The position numbers were made by a program, and so were the translations under genes. From NCBI GenBank assembly GCA_951813555.1, contig OX638344.1, positions 2,633,076-2,697,075 on the forward strand: a DNA stretch of 64,000 bases, read 5' to 3'. Positions 53,206 through 62,030 of this stretch are shown here, piece by piece (within the stretch, counting starts at the first letter, position 1; each line of letters begins with the position of its first letter). The stretch comes from an uncultured Acidimicrobiales bacterium. Lineage in GTDB: Bacteria > Actinomycetota > Acidimicrobiia > Acidimicrobiales > Bin134. Below the pieces are notes generated by a model, which was given only the letters and a program-made list of their open reading frames with translations, was not told where the DNA came from and did not search any database.

Positions 53206-54453
53206 CTATCCGGCCAGTGAATAGGGGGTAAAACGCTGGCAGAGGTCAGAGACCTCCGAGCGGACGTCGACCACTGCGCCCTCGTCGTCGCGCTGGCGCA
53301 GGGTCCGACCGATCAAGGCGGCGATGAGGTCCATTTCCGCCGGGCCCATGCCCTGAGTGGTAGTGGCCGGTGTGCCGATCCGCACCCCGCTGGCAACGAA
53401 TGGCGAGCGAGGATCGTCGGGCACGGTATTCTTGTTCAGGGTGATTCCCGCTCGGTCGAGCACCTCCTGGGCTATTTTGCCAGTGAGCTCATCGTCGAAG
53501 GCCCGCAGATCCACCAGCAGCAGGTGGTTGTCGCTGCCACCCGACACCAAACGGAACCCCTCCTCGGCCAGCGCCTTCACCAGCGCTCCGCTGTTCTCTA
53601 CGATGCGGCCTGCGTAGTCGGCGAACTCGGAAGTGGCGGCCTCGCCGAAAGCCACCGCCTTGGCCGCGATCACATGCTCTAAGGGCCCACCCTGGAGCCC
53701 AGGGAACAGAGCTTTGTCGATGGCCGGGGCCAGATCCTGGGTACACAGGATGGCGCCGCCCCGAGGGCCGCGCAGCGTCTTGTGGGTGGTGAAGGTGACG
53801 ATGTCGGAGTAAGGGACAGGATTGGGGTGCACGCCGCCGGCGATCAGCCCGGCGATATGGGCCGCGTCGAACATGAACAGGGCGCCCACCTCGTCGGCAA
53901 TGGAGCGGAACGGCGCGGGGTCGATGATCCGGGGATAGGCGGTGGCGCCGGCCACGATCAGCTTGGGCCGGTGCTCGAGGGCCAAGTCTCGCACCTGGTC
54001 GTAGTCGATGCGCTCATCGCTGGGGGTGACTCCGTAGGCCACAAACCGGTAGGTGCGCCCGCTGATGTTGACCGGGGAGCCGTGGGTGAGGTGGCCGCCG
54101 TGGTCCAGGCTCATCCCCAGCACCGTGTCGCCCGCCTCCAGCACGGCCAGGTAGGCGGCCACATTGGCGTTGGCCCCCGAGTGGGGCTGCACGTTGGCGT
54201 GGTCGGCTCCGAACAAGGCGGTGGCCCGCTCTCGGGCGATCGACTCCACCTCGTCGATCACCATGTTGCCGCCGTAGTAGCGGCGACCGGGATAGCCCTC
54301 GCTGTACTTGTTGGTGAGCACCGAGCCGGTAGCCGTCAGCACCGCAGGCGAGGCGAAGTTCTCCGAGGCGATGAGCTGCACGGTGGTGTTCTGGCGCTCC
54401 ACCTCCCGTCGGACCATGTCGAATACGGGGTCGTCGCTGCTATCGGGCCACAT
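53206..54453 (-). CDS. glyA: Serine hydroxymethyltransferase
   Basis: PLP enzyme interconverting serine and glycine with tetrahydrofolate; 415 residues. The cofactor lysine is Lys225 in [27 protein letters not shown] and [14 protein letters not shown] are standard. The ATG at 54453 shares one base with the rpiB stop; the frame continues upstream but only as antisense-like sequence within rpiB. Confidence 0.98.
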   Translation of the reverse strand: MWPDSSDDPVFDMVRREVERQNTTVQLIASENFASPAVLTATGSVLTNKYSEGYPGRRYYGGNMVIDEVESIARERATALFGADHANVQPHSGANANVAAYLAVLEAGDTVLGMSLDHGGHLTHGSPVNISGRTYRFVAYGVTPSDERIDYDQVRDLALEHRPKLIVAGATAYPRIIDPAPFRSIADEVGALFMFDAAHIAGLIAGGVHPNPVPYSDIVTFTTHKTLRGPRGGAILCTQDLAPAIDKALFPGLQGGPLEHVIAAKAVAFGEAATSEFADYAGRIVENSGALVKALAEEGFRLVSGGSDNHLLLVDLRAFDDELTGKIAQEVLDRAGITLNKNTVPDDPRSPFVASGVRIGTPATTTQGMGPAEMDLIAALIGRTLRQRDDEGAVVDVRSEVSDLCQRFTPYSLAG

Positions 54454-54911
54454 CACGGGGCTACCTCTTCTTTGGGCAACAGGGCATCGATCTTGGCCAC
54501 TCGGGGAATGTGGCGTCCTTCTTCGAAGGTTGCTCCCAGGAAGGTGTCCAGGGCTTCCCGGGCTGCCTCGGCGCCGATCAGCCTCTCTCCCAGGCAGATC
54601 ACGTTGGCGTCGTTGTGCTCCCGGGTCAAACGGGCCGAGGTCACGTCGTGCACGGTGGCCGCCCGCACTCCGGGCACCTTGTTGGCGGCCATGGAAATCC
54701 CAATGCCGGTGCCGCACACGCAGAGGCCCATCTCCGCCTCGCCAGCGGCCACTTTGCGGGCTACCGCCTCGCCGAAATCGGGATAGTCCACTCGATCGAG
54801 GCCATGGGTGCCGCAGTCGATGACCACGTGTCCTAATTCCCGCAAATGGGCCACCAGCACATCCTTCAACTGCACCCCAGCGTGGTCGGCCCCGGCGGCG
54901 ATTCGCGCCAT
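54453..54911 (-). CDS. rpiB: Ribose-5-phosphate isomerase B
   Basis: Interconverts ribose 5-phosphate and ribulose 5-phosphate. RpiB/LacAB fold, 152 residues. The start [18 protein letters not shown] holds the phosphate-binding and catalytic residues; [19 protein letters not shown] carries the active-site Cys and the GTGIG loop; [13 protein letters not shown] follows. The ATG at 54911 is preferred over one three codons upstream because the family starts there. Confidence 0.95.
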   Translation of the reverse strand: MARIAAGADHAGVQLKDVLVAHLRELGHVVIDCGTHGLDRVDYPDFGEAVARKVAAGEAEMGLCVCGTGIGISMAANKVPGVRAATVHDVTSARLTREHNDANVICLGERLIGAEAAREALDTFLGATFEEGRHIPRVAKIDALLPKEEVAP

Positions 54912-54971
54912 AAGGGCCAATCTACCCAGCCCGCGGCCTGTTTGATGACTCTTTACTGCGATCTTCCCCCA

Positions 54972-55982
54972 CTATGTAAACGAGATCGGCGATTGCAGCC
55001 ACCATGGGCGGTCGCTGGTCCTGATCTCGATCACCCACTTCACCCACCAGAGTCCCCGCCGCCCAGGGGCCACCAGTCGGGCGGGGGCGCCGTGACCGCG
55101 CGACAGCGGCACTCCGCCTAGCTGATGGGCCAACATCATCTTGTCGACGTCGCCGAGGGGAAAGCGGCGGGTGTAACCGGTGGCCGAGCGCACCTCCAGG
55201 CTGCGTCCAGTGGCGCCCGGACCGAGAAGGTCGGACAGCATGACACCGGTCCAGTCCTGCGTGCTGTACCAACCGTTGGTGCAATCCAGCGTTGCCTCCT
55301 TGGCAGTGGTGTGGGCAGCAAGCTCCTGGTAGTCGATGTCTCGGTGTACCGAGCCCCGGAGTCGGAGCACCCAGTCGGAGGGGTCGATGTGAGGGGGCGA
55401 GTCGCTGAACCATTGCACCACCGGCATCTGCCGGGGCTGGCCCGAGCCCACTTCATGGGAGCCGGTAAAGCGCCGGTCGGCCGCAGCCCACCGGTCGAAA
55501 ACCGAGCGGAGCCCGAAAGCGATCCCGGCCACTCCCAGCGCTTGAAGCCACGTGCGCCGCGACAGGTCTATCGGGCGGACTCGCTGAGGACGGGTCACCA
55601 CGTGCAACATCGCCAGTGGCACGGCGCCGATGGCGAAGATGACGTGCAGGCCGATGGGCGACCACAGGCCGAACGGCTCCCAGACATCGAGGGTGTGGAT
55701 CAGACCGGTGATCAGCGCACCGGTGACCATCGCGGCGAGTGCCACAGAGGCAAAGCGATTGGGGCGATGGCGACTGAGGCCGCGTTGCACAACCGGTGAC
55801 TTGGGGCGGGCCAGAACCAGGACGACGAAGCCGAGCACGCCGTGCAAGGTCACGAGCCACGCCGTGGAGGAACTACCGAGCAAAAAGGAGGCACCACCGG
55901 TTATCAAAACCAATGCCAGCGTTATCAGCAGGGCCAAATTGGTTTTGCGGCCTCGAGAAGTGAGGCTCTCGGGCCGGTTCAT
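54972..55982 (-). CDS. Membrane-anchored molybdopterin (sulfite-oxidase-fold) oxidoreductase
   Basis: Protein of 336 residues. Residues 1-165 hold about five hydrophobic spans with His47, His113 and His127 inside or near them, so a cytochrome-b-like haem domain is possible. Residues 185-336 match the sulfite-oxidase/YedY molybdopterin fold: WVLRLRGSV, then TLDCTNGWYSTQDWTG with Cys234 as probable Mo ligand, and GVPLSRGHGAPARLVAPGRRG. YedY works with a separate haem membrane subunit; here both seem to be in one chain. The active domain would face outward. Substrate unknown. The start is coupled to tsaC. Confidence 0.82.
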   Translation of the reverse strand: MNRPESLTSRGRKTNLALLITLALVLITGGASFLLGSSSTAWLVTLHGVLGFVVLVLARPKSPVVQRGLSRHRPNRFASVALAAMVTGALITGLIHTLDVWEPFGLWSPIGLHVIFAIGAVPLAMLHVVTRPQRVRPIDLSRRTWLQALGVAGIAFGLRSVFDRWAAADRRFTGSHEVGSGQPRQMPVVQWFSDSPPHIDPSDWVLRLRGSVHRDIDYQELAAHTTAKEATLDCTNGWYSTQDWTGVMLSDLLGPGATGRSLEVRSATGYTRRFPLGDVDKMMLAHQLGGVPLSRGHGAPARLVAPGRRGLWWVKWVIEIRTSDRPWWLQSPISFT

Positions 55983-56530
55983 TCTGCAACCCCATCAACC
56001 ACAATGGCCCCCTGGCGGAGGATGGAGAAACCATCCTCGGTCACCTCGACGACGGTGGATGCGGGAGCCTGGAGCCGGCCGCCGTCGATCACCAGTTCCA
56101 CAGCAGGGAATGCGGCGGCGGCTTCGGCAGCGGTGTTGGGGGTGGGCTGGCCGCTCAGATTGGCGCTGGTGGTGGCTATCGGGCCGACCTCCGAGGCCAG
56201 GGCCTGCACCAGGGAGTGGTCGGGACAGCGCACACCGCAGCCTTCTTGGACGATGGTGAGAGCCCCTGGCCAGAACTCCTCCATGAGCCGACGAGTGGCG
56301 GGCAGCGGATTGAACATCTGTTCGGCGTCGGCCGGGCGGGCCACCAGGATGGCCACCGCTTTGTCGAGCGGGCGCTGTTTGAGTTCGAACAGCAGGTCGA
56401 CATGCTCCGGCAGGGCGGCCAGCCCGTACACCGTGTCGGTAGGGATGATCACCGCCCGGCCCGCCCGCAGCTCGGTGGTGGCCATTTCCATCAACTCGGC
56501 GGGGCCGCCCATGCTCACTGGCTTCGGCAT
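55979..56530 (-). CDS. tsaC: Threonylcarbamoyl-AMP synthase, Sua5/YrdC family
   Basis: Makes threonylcarbamoyl-AMP for the t6A modification of tRNA. It is 183 residues, only the YrdC domain. RAVIIPTDTVYGLAALPEH, LKQRPLDKAVAILV and TSANLSGQPTPNTAAEA are the family blocks. It overlaps prmC by 16 bases, the conserved pairing in Actinobacteria. Confidence 0.95.
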   Translation of the reverse strand: MPKPVSMGGPAELMEMATTELRAGRAVIIPTDTVYGLAALPEHVDLLFELKQRPLDKAVAILVARPADAEQMFNPLPATRRLMEEFWPGALTIVQEGCGVRCPDHSLVQALASEVGPIATTSANLSGQPTPNTAAEAAAAFPAVELVIDGGRLQAPASTVVEVTEDGFSILRQGAIVVDGVAE

Positions 56531-57393
56531 TGCAGCACTCGGTTTCGGCCGGCTAGATCAGAGTGGACCGCCTCTACGGTCAGCCCTTGGGCCATCGCGA
56601 TGCCCGCGGCCCCGTCCATCTGGTCGGGGGACAGTTCCAGCAGCACCGACCCCCTGGCATTTAGCCACTTGACGGCGTCGGCCAAAATCTGGCGGGCGCC
56701 GTCCAGCCCGTCGGGACCGCCCCGCAGGGCCAGTGCCGGTTCCCAGTCGGCCACGTCCGCAGGCAGCGCCTCGTCGTCGCGCACATACGGCGGGTTGCTC
56801 ACCACCACGTCCACCATTCCGACCAGCGACTGGGGCAGGGCATCGAACCACGACCCCTGCCAGATCGACACCCGCACCGCGGCCCGGCCCAATCCGGCCA
56901 AGTTGGCCTGGGCCACACCCAGTGCATCGGACGACACATCGGTGAGCACCACGCGGGCCGTCTCGCACTCTGCGGCCACCGCCAGCCCCACCGCCCCGCT
57001 GCCTGTGCCCAGGTCCACTACTACGCCGCCGGGCGGATCGCGGCGGGAGAGCTCGGCGATGGCCAGCCCGGCCAGCGTCTCCGTCTCGGGGCGGGGAATG
57101 AGCACCGTGGGGCCCACCATCAGGTCCAGCCCTCGAAATCCCCAGCGCCCGAGCACATACTGCAACGGCTCTCCGGCCTGCAGGCGGGCCAGCATCGAGT
57201 CGAGGTAGGCCAACTGCCGCTGGGTGGCCGCCTTGGTCAGGCCGACGTAGTACTCGCCGCCCTCATACCCTGACGCCTGCTCCACGAGTCGTCGCACCTG
57301 GGCCTGCGCATCGGCGGCCCCGGCCTCTCGGAGGCGGTGGGCGGCCTCGAAGGCCACATCGCCCCAAGTGACCGGCTCCGCCGCCAAGCTCAC
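56515..57393 (-). CDS. prmC: Release factor glutamine methyltransferase PrmC
   Basis: Methylates the Gln of the GGQ motif in release factors. 292 residues from the GTG at 57393, which overlaps the prfA stop (GTGA). The helical N domain is EAAHRLREAGAADAQAQVRRL; the SAM site is VVDLGTGSGAVGLA; the substrate motif is SNPPYV. The frame is open much further upstream, inside prfA, but that part has no homology. Confidence 0.95.
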   Translation of the reverse strand: MSLAAEPVTWGDVAFEAAHRLREAGAADAQAQVRRLVEQASGYEGGEYYVGLTKAATQRQLAYLDSMLARLQAGEPLQYVLGRWGFRGLDLMVGPTVLIPRPETETLAGLAIAELSRRDPPGGVVVDLGTGSGAVGLAVAAECETARVVLTDVSSDALGVAQANLAGLGRAAVRVSIWQGSWFDALPQSLVGMVDVVVSNPPYVRDDEALPADVADWEPALALRGGPDGLDGARQILADAVKWLNARGSVLLELSPDQMDGAAGIAMAQGLTVEAVHSDLAGRNRVLQCRSQ

Positions 57394-58457
57394 GACCCGA
57401 CCAAGATGTCCTGGCGCTCGGCTTCGGCCAGGGCATCCACCACCTCGTCCAAACCCCCGGCCAGGATGCGATCCAGCTTGTACAGGGTCAGGCCGATGCG
57501 ATGGTCGGAGACCCGGTTCTCCTTGAAGTTGTAGGTGCGGATCTTCTCCGAACGGCCCCCGCCGCCCACTTGGCCTCGGCGCTGCTCCGACAACTCGTCT
57601 TGGCGGCGCTGCTGCTCGGCCTGGAGCAGCCGGGCCCGCAGTACGGCCATCGCCTTGTTGCGGTTCTGGAGCTGGCTCTTCTCGTCCTGCATCGACACCA
57701 CCATCCCGGTGGGCTTGTGGGTGACGCGGACCGCGGAGTCGGTGGTATTCACCGACTGGCCTCCCGGCCCCGACGACCGGTAGACGTCGACCTGGAGGTC
57801 CTTCTCGTCGATTTGAACCTCTACTTCCTCGGCTTCGGGCAGCACCGACACGGTGGCCGACGACGTGTGCACCCGGCCCTGCGACTCGGTTACCGGCACC
57901 CGCTGTACCCGGTGGGGGCCGCCCTCGTACTTCATCTTGCGCCACACGTCGTTGCCCCGCAGCATGAACACCACGTCGGTGTAGCCCCCCATGTCGGAGC
58001 TCTGGGCGTTCATCATCTCCAGCTCCCAGCGGTTCTGCCCGGCGAAGGCCTGGTACATGTCGAACAGGTCCCGAGCGAACAGGTTGGCCTCCTCTCCCCC
58101 CTCGGCGCCCTTGATCTCCACAATCACGTTCTTGCCGTCATTGGGGTCTCTCGGGGCCATCAGCTCAGCCAGCTCGGCTTCCAGCCCATCAGCGGCCGCG
58201 GCCGCGGTCTCGATCTCTGCATCCAGCAATTCCCGATCATCGGCGTCGGCTTCGGCCAGCATCTCGGTAGCCGCCTCGATGTCGTCCTGATGACCCCGCA
58301 GCTCCCGAATGCGGACGGCCTTGGCCTCCAGCTCTTTGTATCGCCGAGCCACGGCGGTATAGCCATCCCGATCGGCCAGCAGTGCCGGGTTGGCCAGTTG
58401 CTCCTCGAGCGCGTTGAACTCCGCCTCTATCTCCTCATAGGCAGAGTTCCCTTCCAT
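57390..58457 (-). CDS. prfA: Peptide chain release factor 1
   Basis: Recognises UAA and UAG stop codons. 355 residues. The peptidyl-hydrolysis motif is RSSGPGGQSVNTTDSAVR; EGGEEANLFARDLF and GGPHRVQRVPVTESQGRVHT are in the family positions. It is followed directly by its modifying enzyme prmC. Confidence 0.98.
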   Translation of the reverse strand: MEGNSAYEEIEAEFNALEEQLANPALLADRDGYTAVARRYKELEAKAVRIRELRGHQDDIEAATEMLAEADADDRELLDAEIETAAAAADGLEAELAELMAPRDPNDGKNVIVEIKGAEGGEEANLFARDLFDMYQAFAGQNRWELEMMNAQSSDMGGYTDVVFMLRGNDVWRKMKYEGGPHRVQRVPVTESQGRVHTSSATVSVLPEAEEVEVQIDEKDLQVDVYRSSGPGGQSVNTTDSAVRVTHKPTGMVVSMQDEKSQLQNRNKAMAVLRARLLQAEQQRRQDELSEQRRGQVGGGGRSEKIRTYNFKENRVSDHRIGLTLYKLDRILAGGLDEVVDALAEAERQDILVGS

Positions 58458-58525
58458 GCCTTCAAGCTACCGCTGGGCAGGGTTGGGAACGGGAATAGAA
58501 CAGGAGGAGCAGCGCAGATGCAGTG

Positions 58526-58786
58526 CTATTTGGACGAGCGCTTGCGCTGCCCGTAGCGGCGCTCGAAGCGCTCCACCCGACCGGCGGTGTCCACAATGGT
58601 CATCTGTCCGGTGAAAAATGGATGACTGGCGCTGGAGATCCCCACCTTGGCCAAGGGGTACTCGTTGCCGTCCTCCCACTCCACGGTCTCGGTGGTCTCG
58701 ATAGTGGACCGGGTCAGAAAGGACGTGCCCGCGGAGGTGTCCTGGAACACCACCATGCGGTACTCGGGATGGATATCAGGCTTCAT
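58526..58786 (-). CDS. rpmE: Ribosomal protein L31, zinc-free type
   Basis: Large-subunit protein of 86 residues. It begins [20 protein letters not shown]; the zinc-binding Cys of the other type are absent, and the ending [12 protein letters not shown] is basic. Zinc-free L31 often replaces the zinc form under zinc limitation, but here it occupies the standard rho-rpmE-prfA position and is probably the main copy. Confidence 0.94.
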   Translation of the reverse strand: MKPDIHPEYRMVVFQDTSAGTSFLTRSTIETTETVEWEDGNEYPLAKVGISSASHPFFTGQMTIVDTAGRVERFERRYGQRKRSSK

Positions 58787-58799
58787 GCTCCTCCTAGCC

Positions 58800-60581
58800 T
58801 CACACTCCGGCGGGGCCCTTTGCCACTTCTTCCAGGAACGCGGCGTTGTTGGGGAAAGTCCGCAGGCGGTCCATCAACAGCTCCAAGCCGGCTGCCCCGC
58901 CTCCGTTGCCGTCGTTGGAGAGGCCGTTGAGCACCCGGCGCAGCTTCCACACCTGCTGAAGCTGGCGGCGCTCGAACAGCAGCTCCTCGTGGCGAGTCGA
59001 AGAGGCGTCGACGTTGATGGCCGGGTAGATGCGCCGCTCGGCGATGTGCCGGTCGAGGCGCAGCTCCATGTTGCCGGTGCCCTTGAACTCCTCGAAGATC
59101 ACCTCGTCCATGCGGGATCCGGTCTCCACCAGCGCGGTGGCCAGGATGGTGAGCGAGCCGCCCTCCTCCACGTTGCGGGCCGCCCCGAAGAACTTCTTGG
59201 GGGGATACAGGGCGCCGGTGTCGATGCCGCCGGACATGATGCGACCGGTGGCCGGAGCGGCCAGGTTGTACGCCCTCGACAGTCGGGTGATGCCGTCGAG
59301 CATGATCACCACGTCCTCGCCCCGCTCTACCATGCGCTTGGCCCGCTCGATGGTCATTTCTGCCACATGGGTGTGCTCATCGGCCGGACGGTCGAACGTG
59401 GACGCAGCCACCTCGCCCCGCAGCAGCCAGCGCCGCATGTCGGTGACCTCCTCAGGCCGCTCGTCCACCAGCAGCACAAGTAGGTGCACCTCGGGATTGT
59501 TGAGCTCGATGGACCGGGTGATCTCCTTCATGATGGTTGTCTTGCCCGCTTTGGGGGGCGACACGATCAGGCCGCGCTGGCCCTTGCCGATGGGCGACAG
59601 GAGGTCGATGATCCGACAAGTCATGTTGGACGGGTCGTCGACTCGCTCAAGCCGCAGATTCTGATCGGGGAACAGCGGAGTGAGATCCTCGAACTTGGGC
59701 CGCTGTTTGACCGATTCGGGCGGCTGCCCGTTGACGCTGTCGATGTGCAGGATGGCCGGGTTCTTCTCGTTGCGGGTGGCCGGCCGGCAGCCGCCGGTGA
59801 TGTAGTCGCCCTTGCGCAGTCCGAACTGGCGAACCTGCTTGACCGACACGTAGGCGTCTTCTTTGCTGGGGTGGAAGCCCTTGATCCGCAAGAAGCCGTA
59901 GCCGTCGTCCCTCAGGTCCAGATAGCCGGAGATGGCTATGGGGTCACCCTCCCAGGGCTCCTCCGGCCGGTCTCGATCGTTGCGGCCCCGGCCCCGGCGG
60001 CGGCGGCGGTTGCCGGCCTCGGGCTGGTCGTCTTGATGGCGGGGCCGGTCTTGGCGATCCCCGCGGTCTTGGCGATCCCCATCTTGGCGATCCCGGTCTT
60101 GGCGGGGCCGGTCTTGGCGATCCCGGTCTTGGCGGGGCCGGTCTTGGCGATCCCGGTTCTGACGCTCTCCGCGGTCCTTTTCTAAGCGGTCGCTGTCGGC
60201 AGTATCTTCGGCGGCGGCCTCTTCGGCGGCGGCCTCTTCGTCCGGCTTCTCTTGCTGGGCTTCCGTATCATCGGTGGTTGAGGGCTCGGCTTGCGCGGCT
60301 TCAACCGGCTCGGCCTCATCCGCGGCCTCGTCCTTCGTCTCTCCCCCGCCGTCGGCGCTCGTCGCTTGAACGGGGGCGGCCCCGTTTCCGGCCGAGTCGG
60401 GCGCAGCCTGGCCGTCGCCGTCGGCGCCGATGCCGGCAAGATCGAGGATCATGTCCACGATGTCTGCTTTGCGGGCTCTTGCGTCTGGGCGTCCGCCCAT
60501 GGCCCTGGCGATGATCTGAAGCTGCGCCCGGTCTTTGCGCTGAAGTTTGGACCGAGACAGCTCAGTGGTCTCTACGCTCAC
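58800..60581 (-). CDS. rho: Transcription termination factor Rho with low-complexity insertion
   Basis: Hexameric RNA helicase of 593 residues. The N-terminal helical domain is [19 protein letters not shown]. Residues 75-205 are a long disordered stretch: acidic Glu/Ala, then repeated DRQDRPRQ units (about 142-182), then [12 protein letters not shown]. The RNA-binding cold-shock part has [14 protein letters not shown]; Walker A is [14 protein letters not shown]; the R- and Q-loop regions are present. The GTG at 60581 is chosen because AAGGGAG stands four bases upstream and family homology begins there. The leader holds three 36-base repeats and coupled micro-ORFs. Confidence 0.96.
   Translation of the reverse strand: MSVETTELSRSKLQRKDRAQLQIIARAMGGRPDARARKADIVDMILDLAGIGADGDGQAAPDSAGNGAAPVQATSADGGGETKDEAADEAEPVEAAQAEPSTTDDTEAQQEKPDEEAAAEEAAAEDTADSDRLEKDRGERQNRDRQDRPRQDRDRQDRPRQDRDRQDGDRQDRGDRQDRPRHQDDQPEAGNRRRRRGRGRNDRDRPEEPWEGDPIAISGYLDLRDDGYGFLRIKGFHPSKEDAYVSVKQVRQFGLRKGDYITGGCRPATRNEKNPAILHIDSVNGQPPESVKQRPKFEDLTPLFPDQNLRLERVDDPSNMTCRIIDLLSPIGKGQRGLIVSPPKAGKTTIMKEITRSIELNNPEVHLLVLLVDERPEEVTDMRRWLLRGEVAASTFDRPADEHTHVAEMTIERAKRMVERGEDVVIMLDGITRLSRAYNLAAPATGRIMSGGIDTGALYPPKKFFGAARNVEEGGSLTILATALVETGSRMDEVIFEEFKGTGNMELRLDRHIAERRIYPAINVDASSTRHEELLFERRQLQQVWKLRRVLNGLSNDGNGGGAAGLELLMDRLRTFPNNAAFLEEVAKGPAGV
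60036..60157 (-). repeat. Low-complexity repeat within rho
   Basis: Short units around CTTGGCGATCCCGGT and GGCGGGGCCG recur; the latter begins at 60038, 60101 and 60131, so the last part has a 30-base period. They encode the Asp/Arg/Gln/Pro repeats of the Rho insertion. Such tracts can change in length between strains. Confidence 0.8.
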
Positions 60582-60619
60582 GTTTCTCCCTTGAAATGCC
60601 ACAGCTGAGGTACACTCAT
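60578..60619 (-). CDS. Possible 13-codon leader ORF coupled to rho
   Basis: From the ATG in the second 36-base repeat this frame reads [13 protein letters not shown] and stops at a TGA that overlaps the rho GTG (GTGA). Its first three codons (M-S-V) mirror the rho start (GTG then S-V), as expected for a duplicated initiation region. AAGGGAG lies two bases before the ATG. Translation is not proven. Confidence 0.4.
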   Translation of the reverse strand: MSVPQLWHFKGET

Positions 60620-60689
60620 GACTCCCTTGAGATGCCACAACTGAGAGGCACTCGTTTCTCCCTTGAAATGCCACAACTGAGAGCACTTC
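60582..60689 (-). repeat. Three 36-base tandem repeats before rho
   Basis: Units at 60582-60617, 60618-60653 and 60654-60689 are imperfect copies. Each holds the complement of AAGGGAG (plus-strand CTCCCTT at 60586, 60622 and 60658, exactly 36 apart) and ATGCCACA. So the ribosome-binding site and start region of rho are present three times. The period is a multiple of three, so frames pass through it. Confidence 0.92.
60616..60651 (-). CDS. Possible 11-codon leader ORF upstream of rho
   Basis: From a GTG in the third 36-base repeat this frame reads eleven codons (MPLSCGISRES with the GTG read as Met) and stops in a TGA that overlaps the ATG of the next micro-ORF (ATGA). With that ORF it forms a chain of overlapping short frames leading into rho. 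It is too short for coding evidence; the overlap geometry is the only support. Confidence 0.3.
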   Translation of the reverse strand: MPLSCGISRES

Positions 60690-60890
60690 TTGTTGTTCGG
60701 CGCGCCGTCCGCGAGTGCGGTCGGCATGGTTCGAGCAGCCATTAACCACCGGGACGCTGACAAAAGCAATGTCGAAATCGACCGAGCGGTCAGAGGGCTT
60801 CCCGTAGGACTGCTAGCAATTCGGCAGTCCCAACGAACCGAAGAATATCGCAAACTGCCGCCACTGGCAACATTCCCGGTCTTTTGCCGA
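60690..60890 (-). promoter_or_regulatory. Rho leader region with candidate promoter
   Basis: Together with the tandem repeats this makes about 310 bases without a normal gene. On the minus strand TTGCCA (60865-60870) and TATTCT (60842-60847) are 17 bases apart and could start a rho transcript with a leader near 250 bases. A stem of GGACTGC (60807-60813) with GCAGTCC (60824-60830) lies within the leader. Rho autoregulation through its leader is known in Escherichia coli; whether it happens here is inference. Confidence 0.45.
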
Positions 60891-62030
60891 CTATTCCAAC
60901 AGCTTCGCCATGAGGTGGTGGCCGGGCACCACCTCGGCTGAGGCGGCGCCCTGTTCGGTGTAGACGCCGCCGGGGCCGTTGATCTCCGAGTCCACCATCA
61001 GGTAGGGAACCGGGTCGTCGGTATGGCCCCGAAGCGTCAACGGCGTGGCGTGGTCGGGCAGCAGCAGTAGGCGCCACGGCCCCATCTTGTCCAGGCCTTC
61101 CACCAGCCCGGCCAGGATGCGCCGATCCCAGTTCTCTAGACACCTGAGCTTTTCGGCCACGTTGCCCTCGTGTCCGGCCTCATCACTGGCCTCCACATGG
61201 ATTACGTACAGATCGGCGCCGGCGGCCAGCCCGTCTAGGGCAGCGTCCCGCTTGCCCTCGTAGTTGGTGTCGTACCAGGCGGTGGCCCCGGGCACGTCGG
61301 CCACGGTCATGCCGGTGAGGGTCCCGATACCCCGCACCAGGTCGACCGCGCTGACCATTCCAGCCGTCACCCCGTGCATCTCCCGAAATGAGGGCATCTC
61401 TGGCTGGGAGCCCTGCCCCCACAGCCAGATCCGATTGGCCTTCAAGTCGAACCGGCTCACCACTGCCTGAGAGGCCTCTTCCAGTGCGGCCAGTTTGGGG
61501 CCGGCTGGTCCTTGGGGACCCACCACCGGCTGATCGGAGAGTTCGTGGGGCGGAGTGCACACTGCGTCGGCCCACTCGGCCGGTGCAATCATTGTGTGGC
61601 GATACTGGACGCCGGCGTGGAAGCTGACCTCGCCGCCGAGCTCGTCGTCCAACGCGGCGATCACCTCGGCGGCCCGGTTTGAGTCGGGGTGCCCGCCGGA
61701 GAAGTCAGCCATGATCCCGTCGTCGGTCACCGTGACCAGGTTGCAGCGGTAGGCCACCTCATCGGGGGTGAGGCTTAGGCCCAGCGCGGCGGCCTCGATG
61801 GGCGAGCGCCCCGTGTGGTAGCAGGCGGGGTCATATCCGAAGATCGACATATTCCCCACATCGCTGCCCGCCGGCATGCCCGGGGGGATGACTTCGGCCA
61901 GCCCCACCTGCCCCCGGGCGGCCAGAGCGTCGAGAACCGGGGTGTGAGCCGCCTCCAACGGCGTGGCCCCGTCCAGTTCGGGTACCGGCAGATCGGCACA
62001 CCCATCAGGAATGCACACGACGTACTTCAC
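60891..62030 (-). CDS. ApgM-like phosphomutase-fold protein, probable homoserine kinase substitute
   Basis: Alkaline-phosphatase-superfamily protein of 379 residues, like archaeal cofactor-independent phosphoglycerate mutase. Metal-site segments: VCIPDGCADLPV (Asp near the start), AGSDVGNMSIFGYDP (nucleophile Ser), HVEASDEAGHEGN and LPDHATPLTLRGHT. In M. tuberculosis the order is hom, thrC, thrB, rho; here this gene sits in the thrB place and no GHMP-type ThrB is visible. A related subfamily is annotated as a proposed homoserine kinase in genomes that lack thrB. That role is therefore likely, with glycolytic phosphoglycerate mutase as the alternative. The GTG at 62030 is chosen by homology. 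Confidence 0.85.
   Translation of the reverse strand: MKYVVCIPDGCADLPVPELDGATPLEAAHTPVLDALAARGQVGLAEVIPPGMPAGSDVGNMSIFGYDPACYHTGRSPIEAAALGLSLTPDEVAYRCNLVTVTDDGIMADFSGGHPDSNRAAEVIAALDDELGGEVSFHAGVQYRHTMIAPAEWADAVCTPPHELSDQPVVGPQGPAGPKLAALEEASQAVVSRFDLKANRIWLWGQGSQPEMPSFREMHGVTAGMVSAVDLVRGIGTLTGMTVADVPGATAWYDTNYEGKRDAALDGLAAGADLYVIHVEASDEAGHEGNVAEKLRCLENWDRRILAGLVEGLDKMGPWRLLLLPDHATPLTLRGHTDDPVPYLMVDSEINGPGGVYTEQGAASAEVVPGHHLMAKLLE

Noticed and set aside
53206..54717. Extended glyA start at 54717
   Set aside because: The extra 88 residues are Arg/Gly/Ser-rich sequence read out of frame through rpiB; homology begins exactly at the ATG at 54453.
60582..60689. Possible small CRISPR array (36-base period)
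   Set aside because: The units are directly adjacent with no spacers, are imperfect, and contain the rho ribosome-binding site; no cas genes are near.
60582..60749. Rho starting at the upstream ATG (60749)
   Set aside because: The added residues just translate the tandem repeats; the GTG at 60581 has the best-placed ribosome site and matches the family start.
60578..60853. 91-codon leader protein before rho
   Set aside because: The frame is open, but the part before the tandem repeats has no ribosome site or coding character; only the shorter repeat-internal frames show the coupling geometry.
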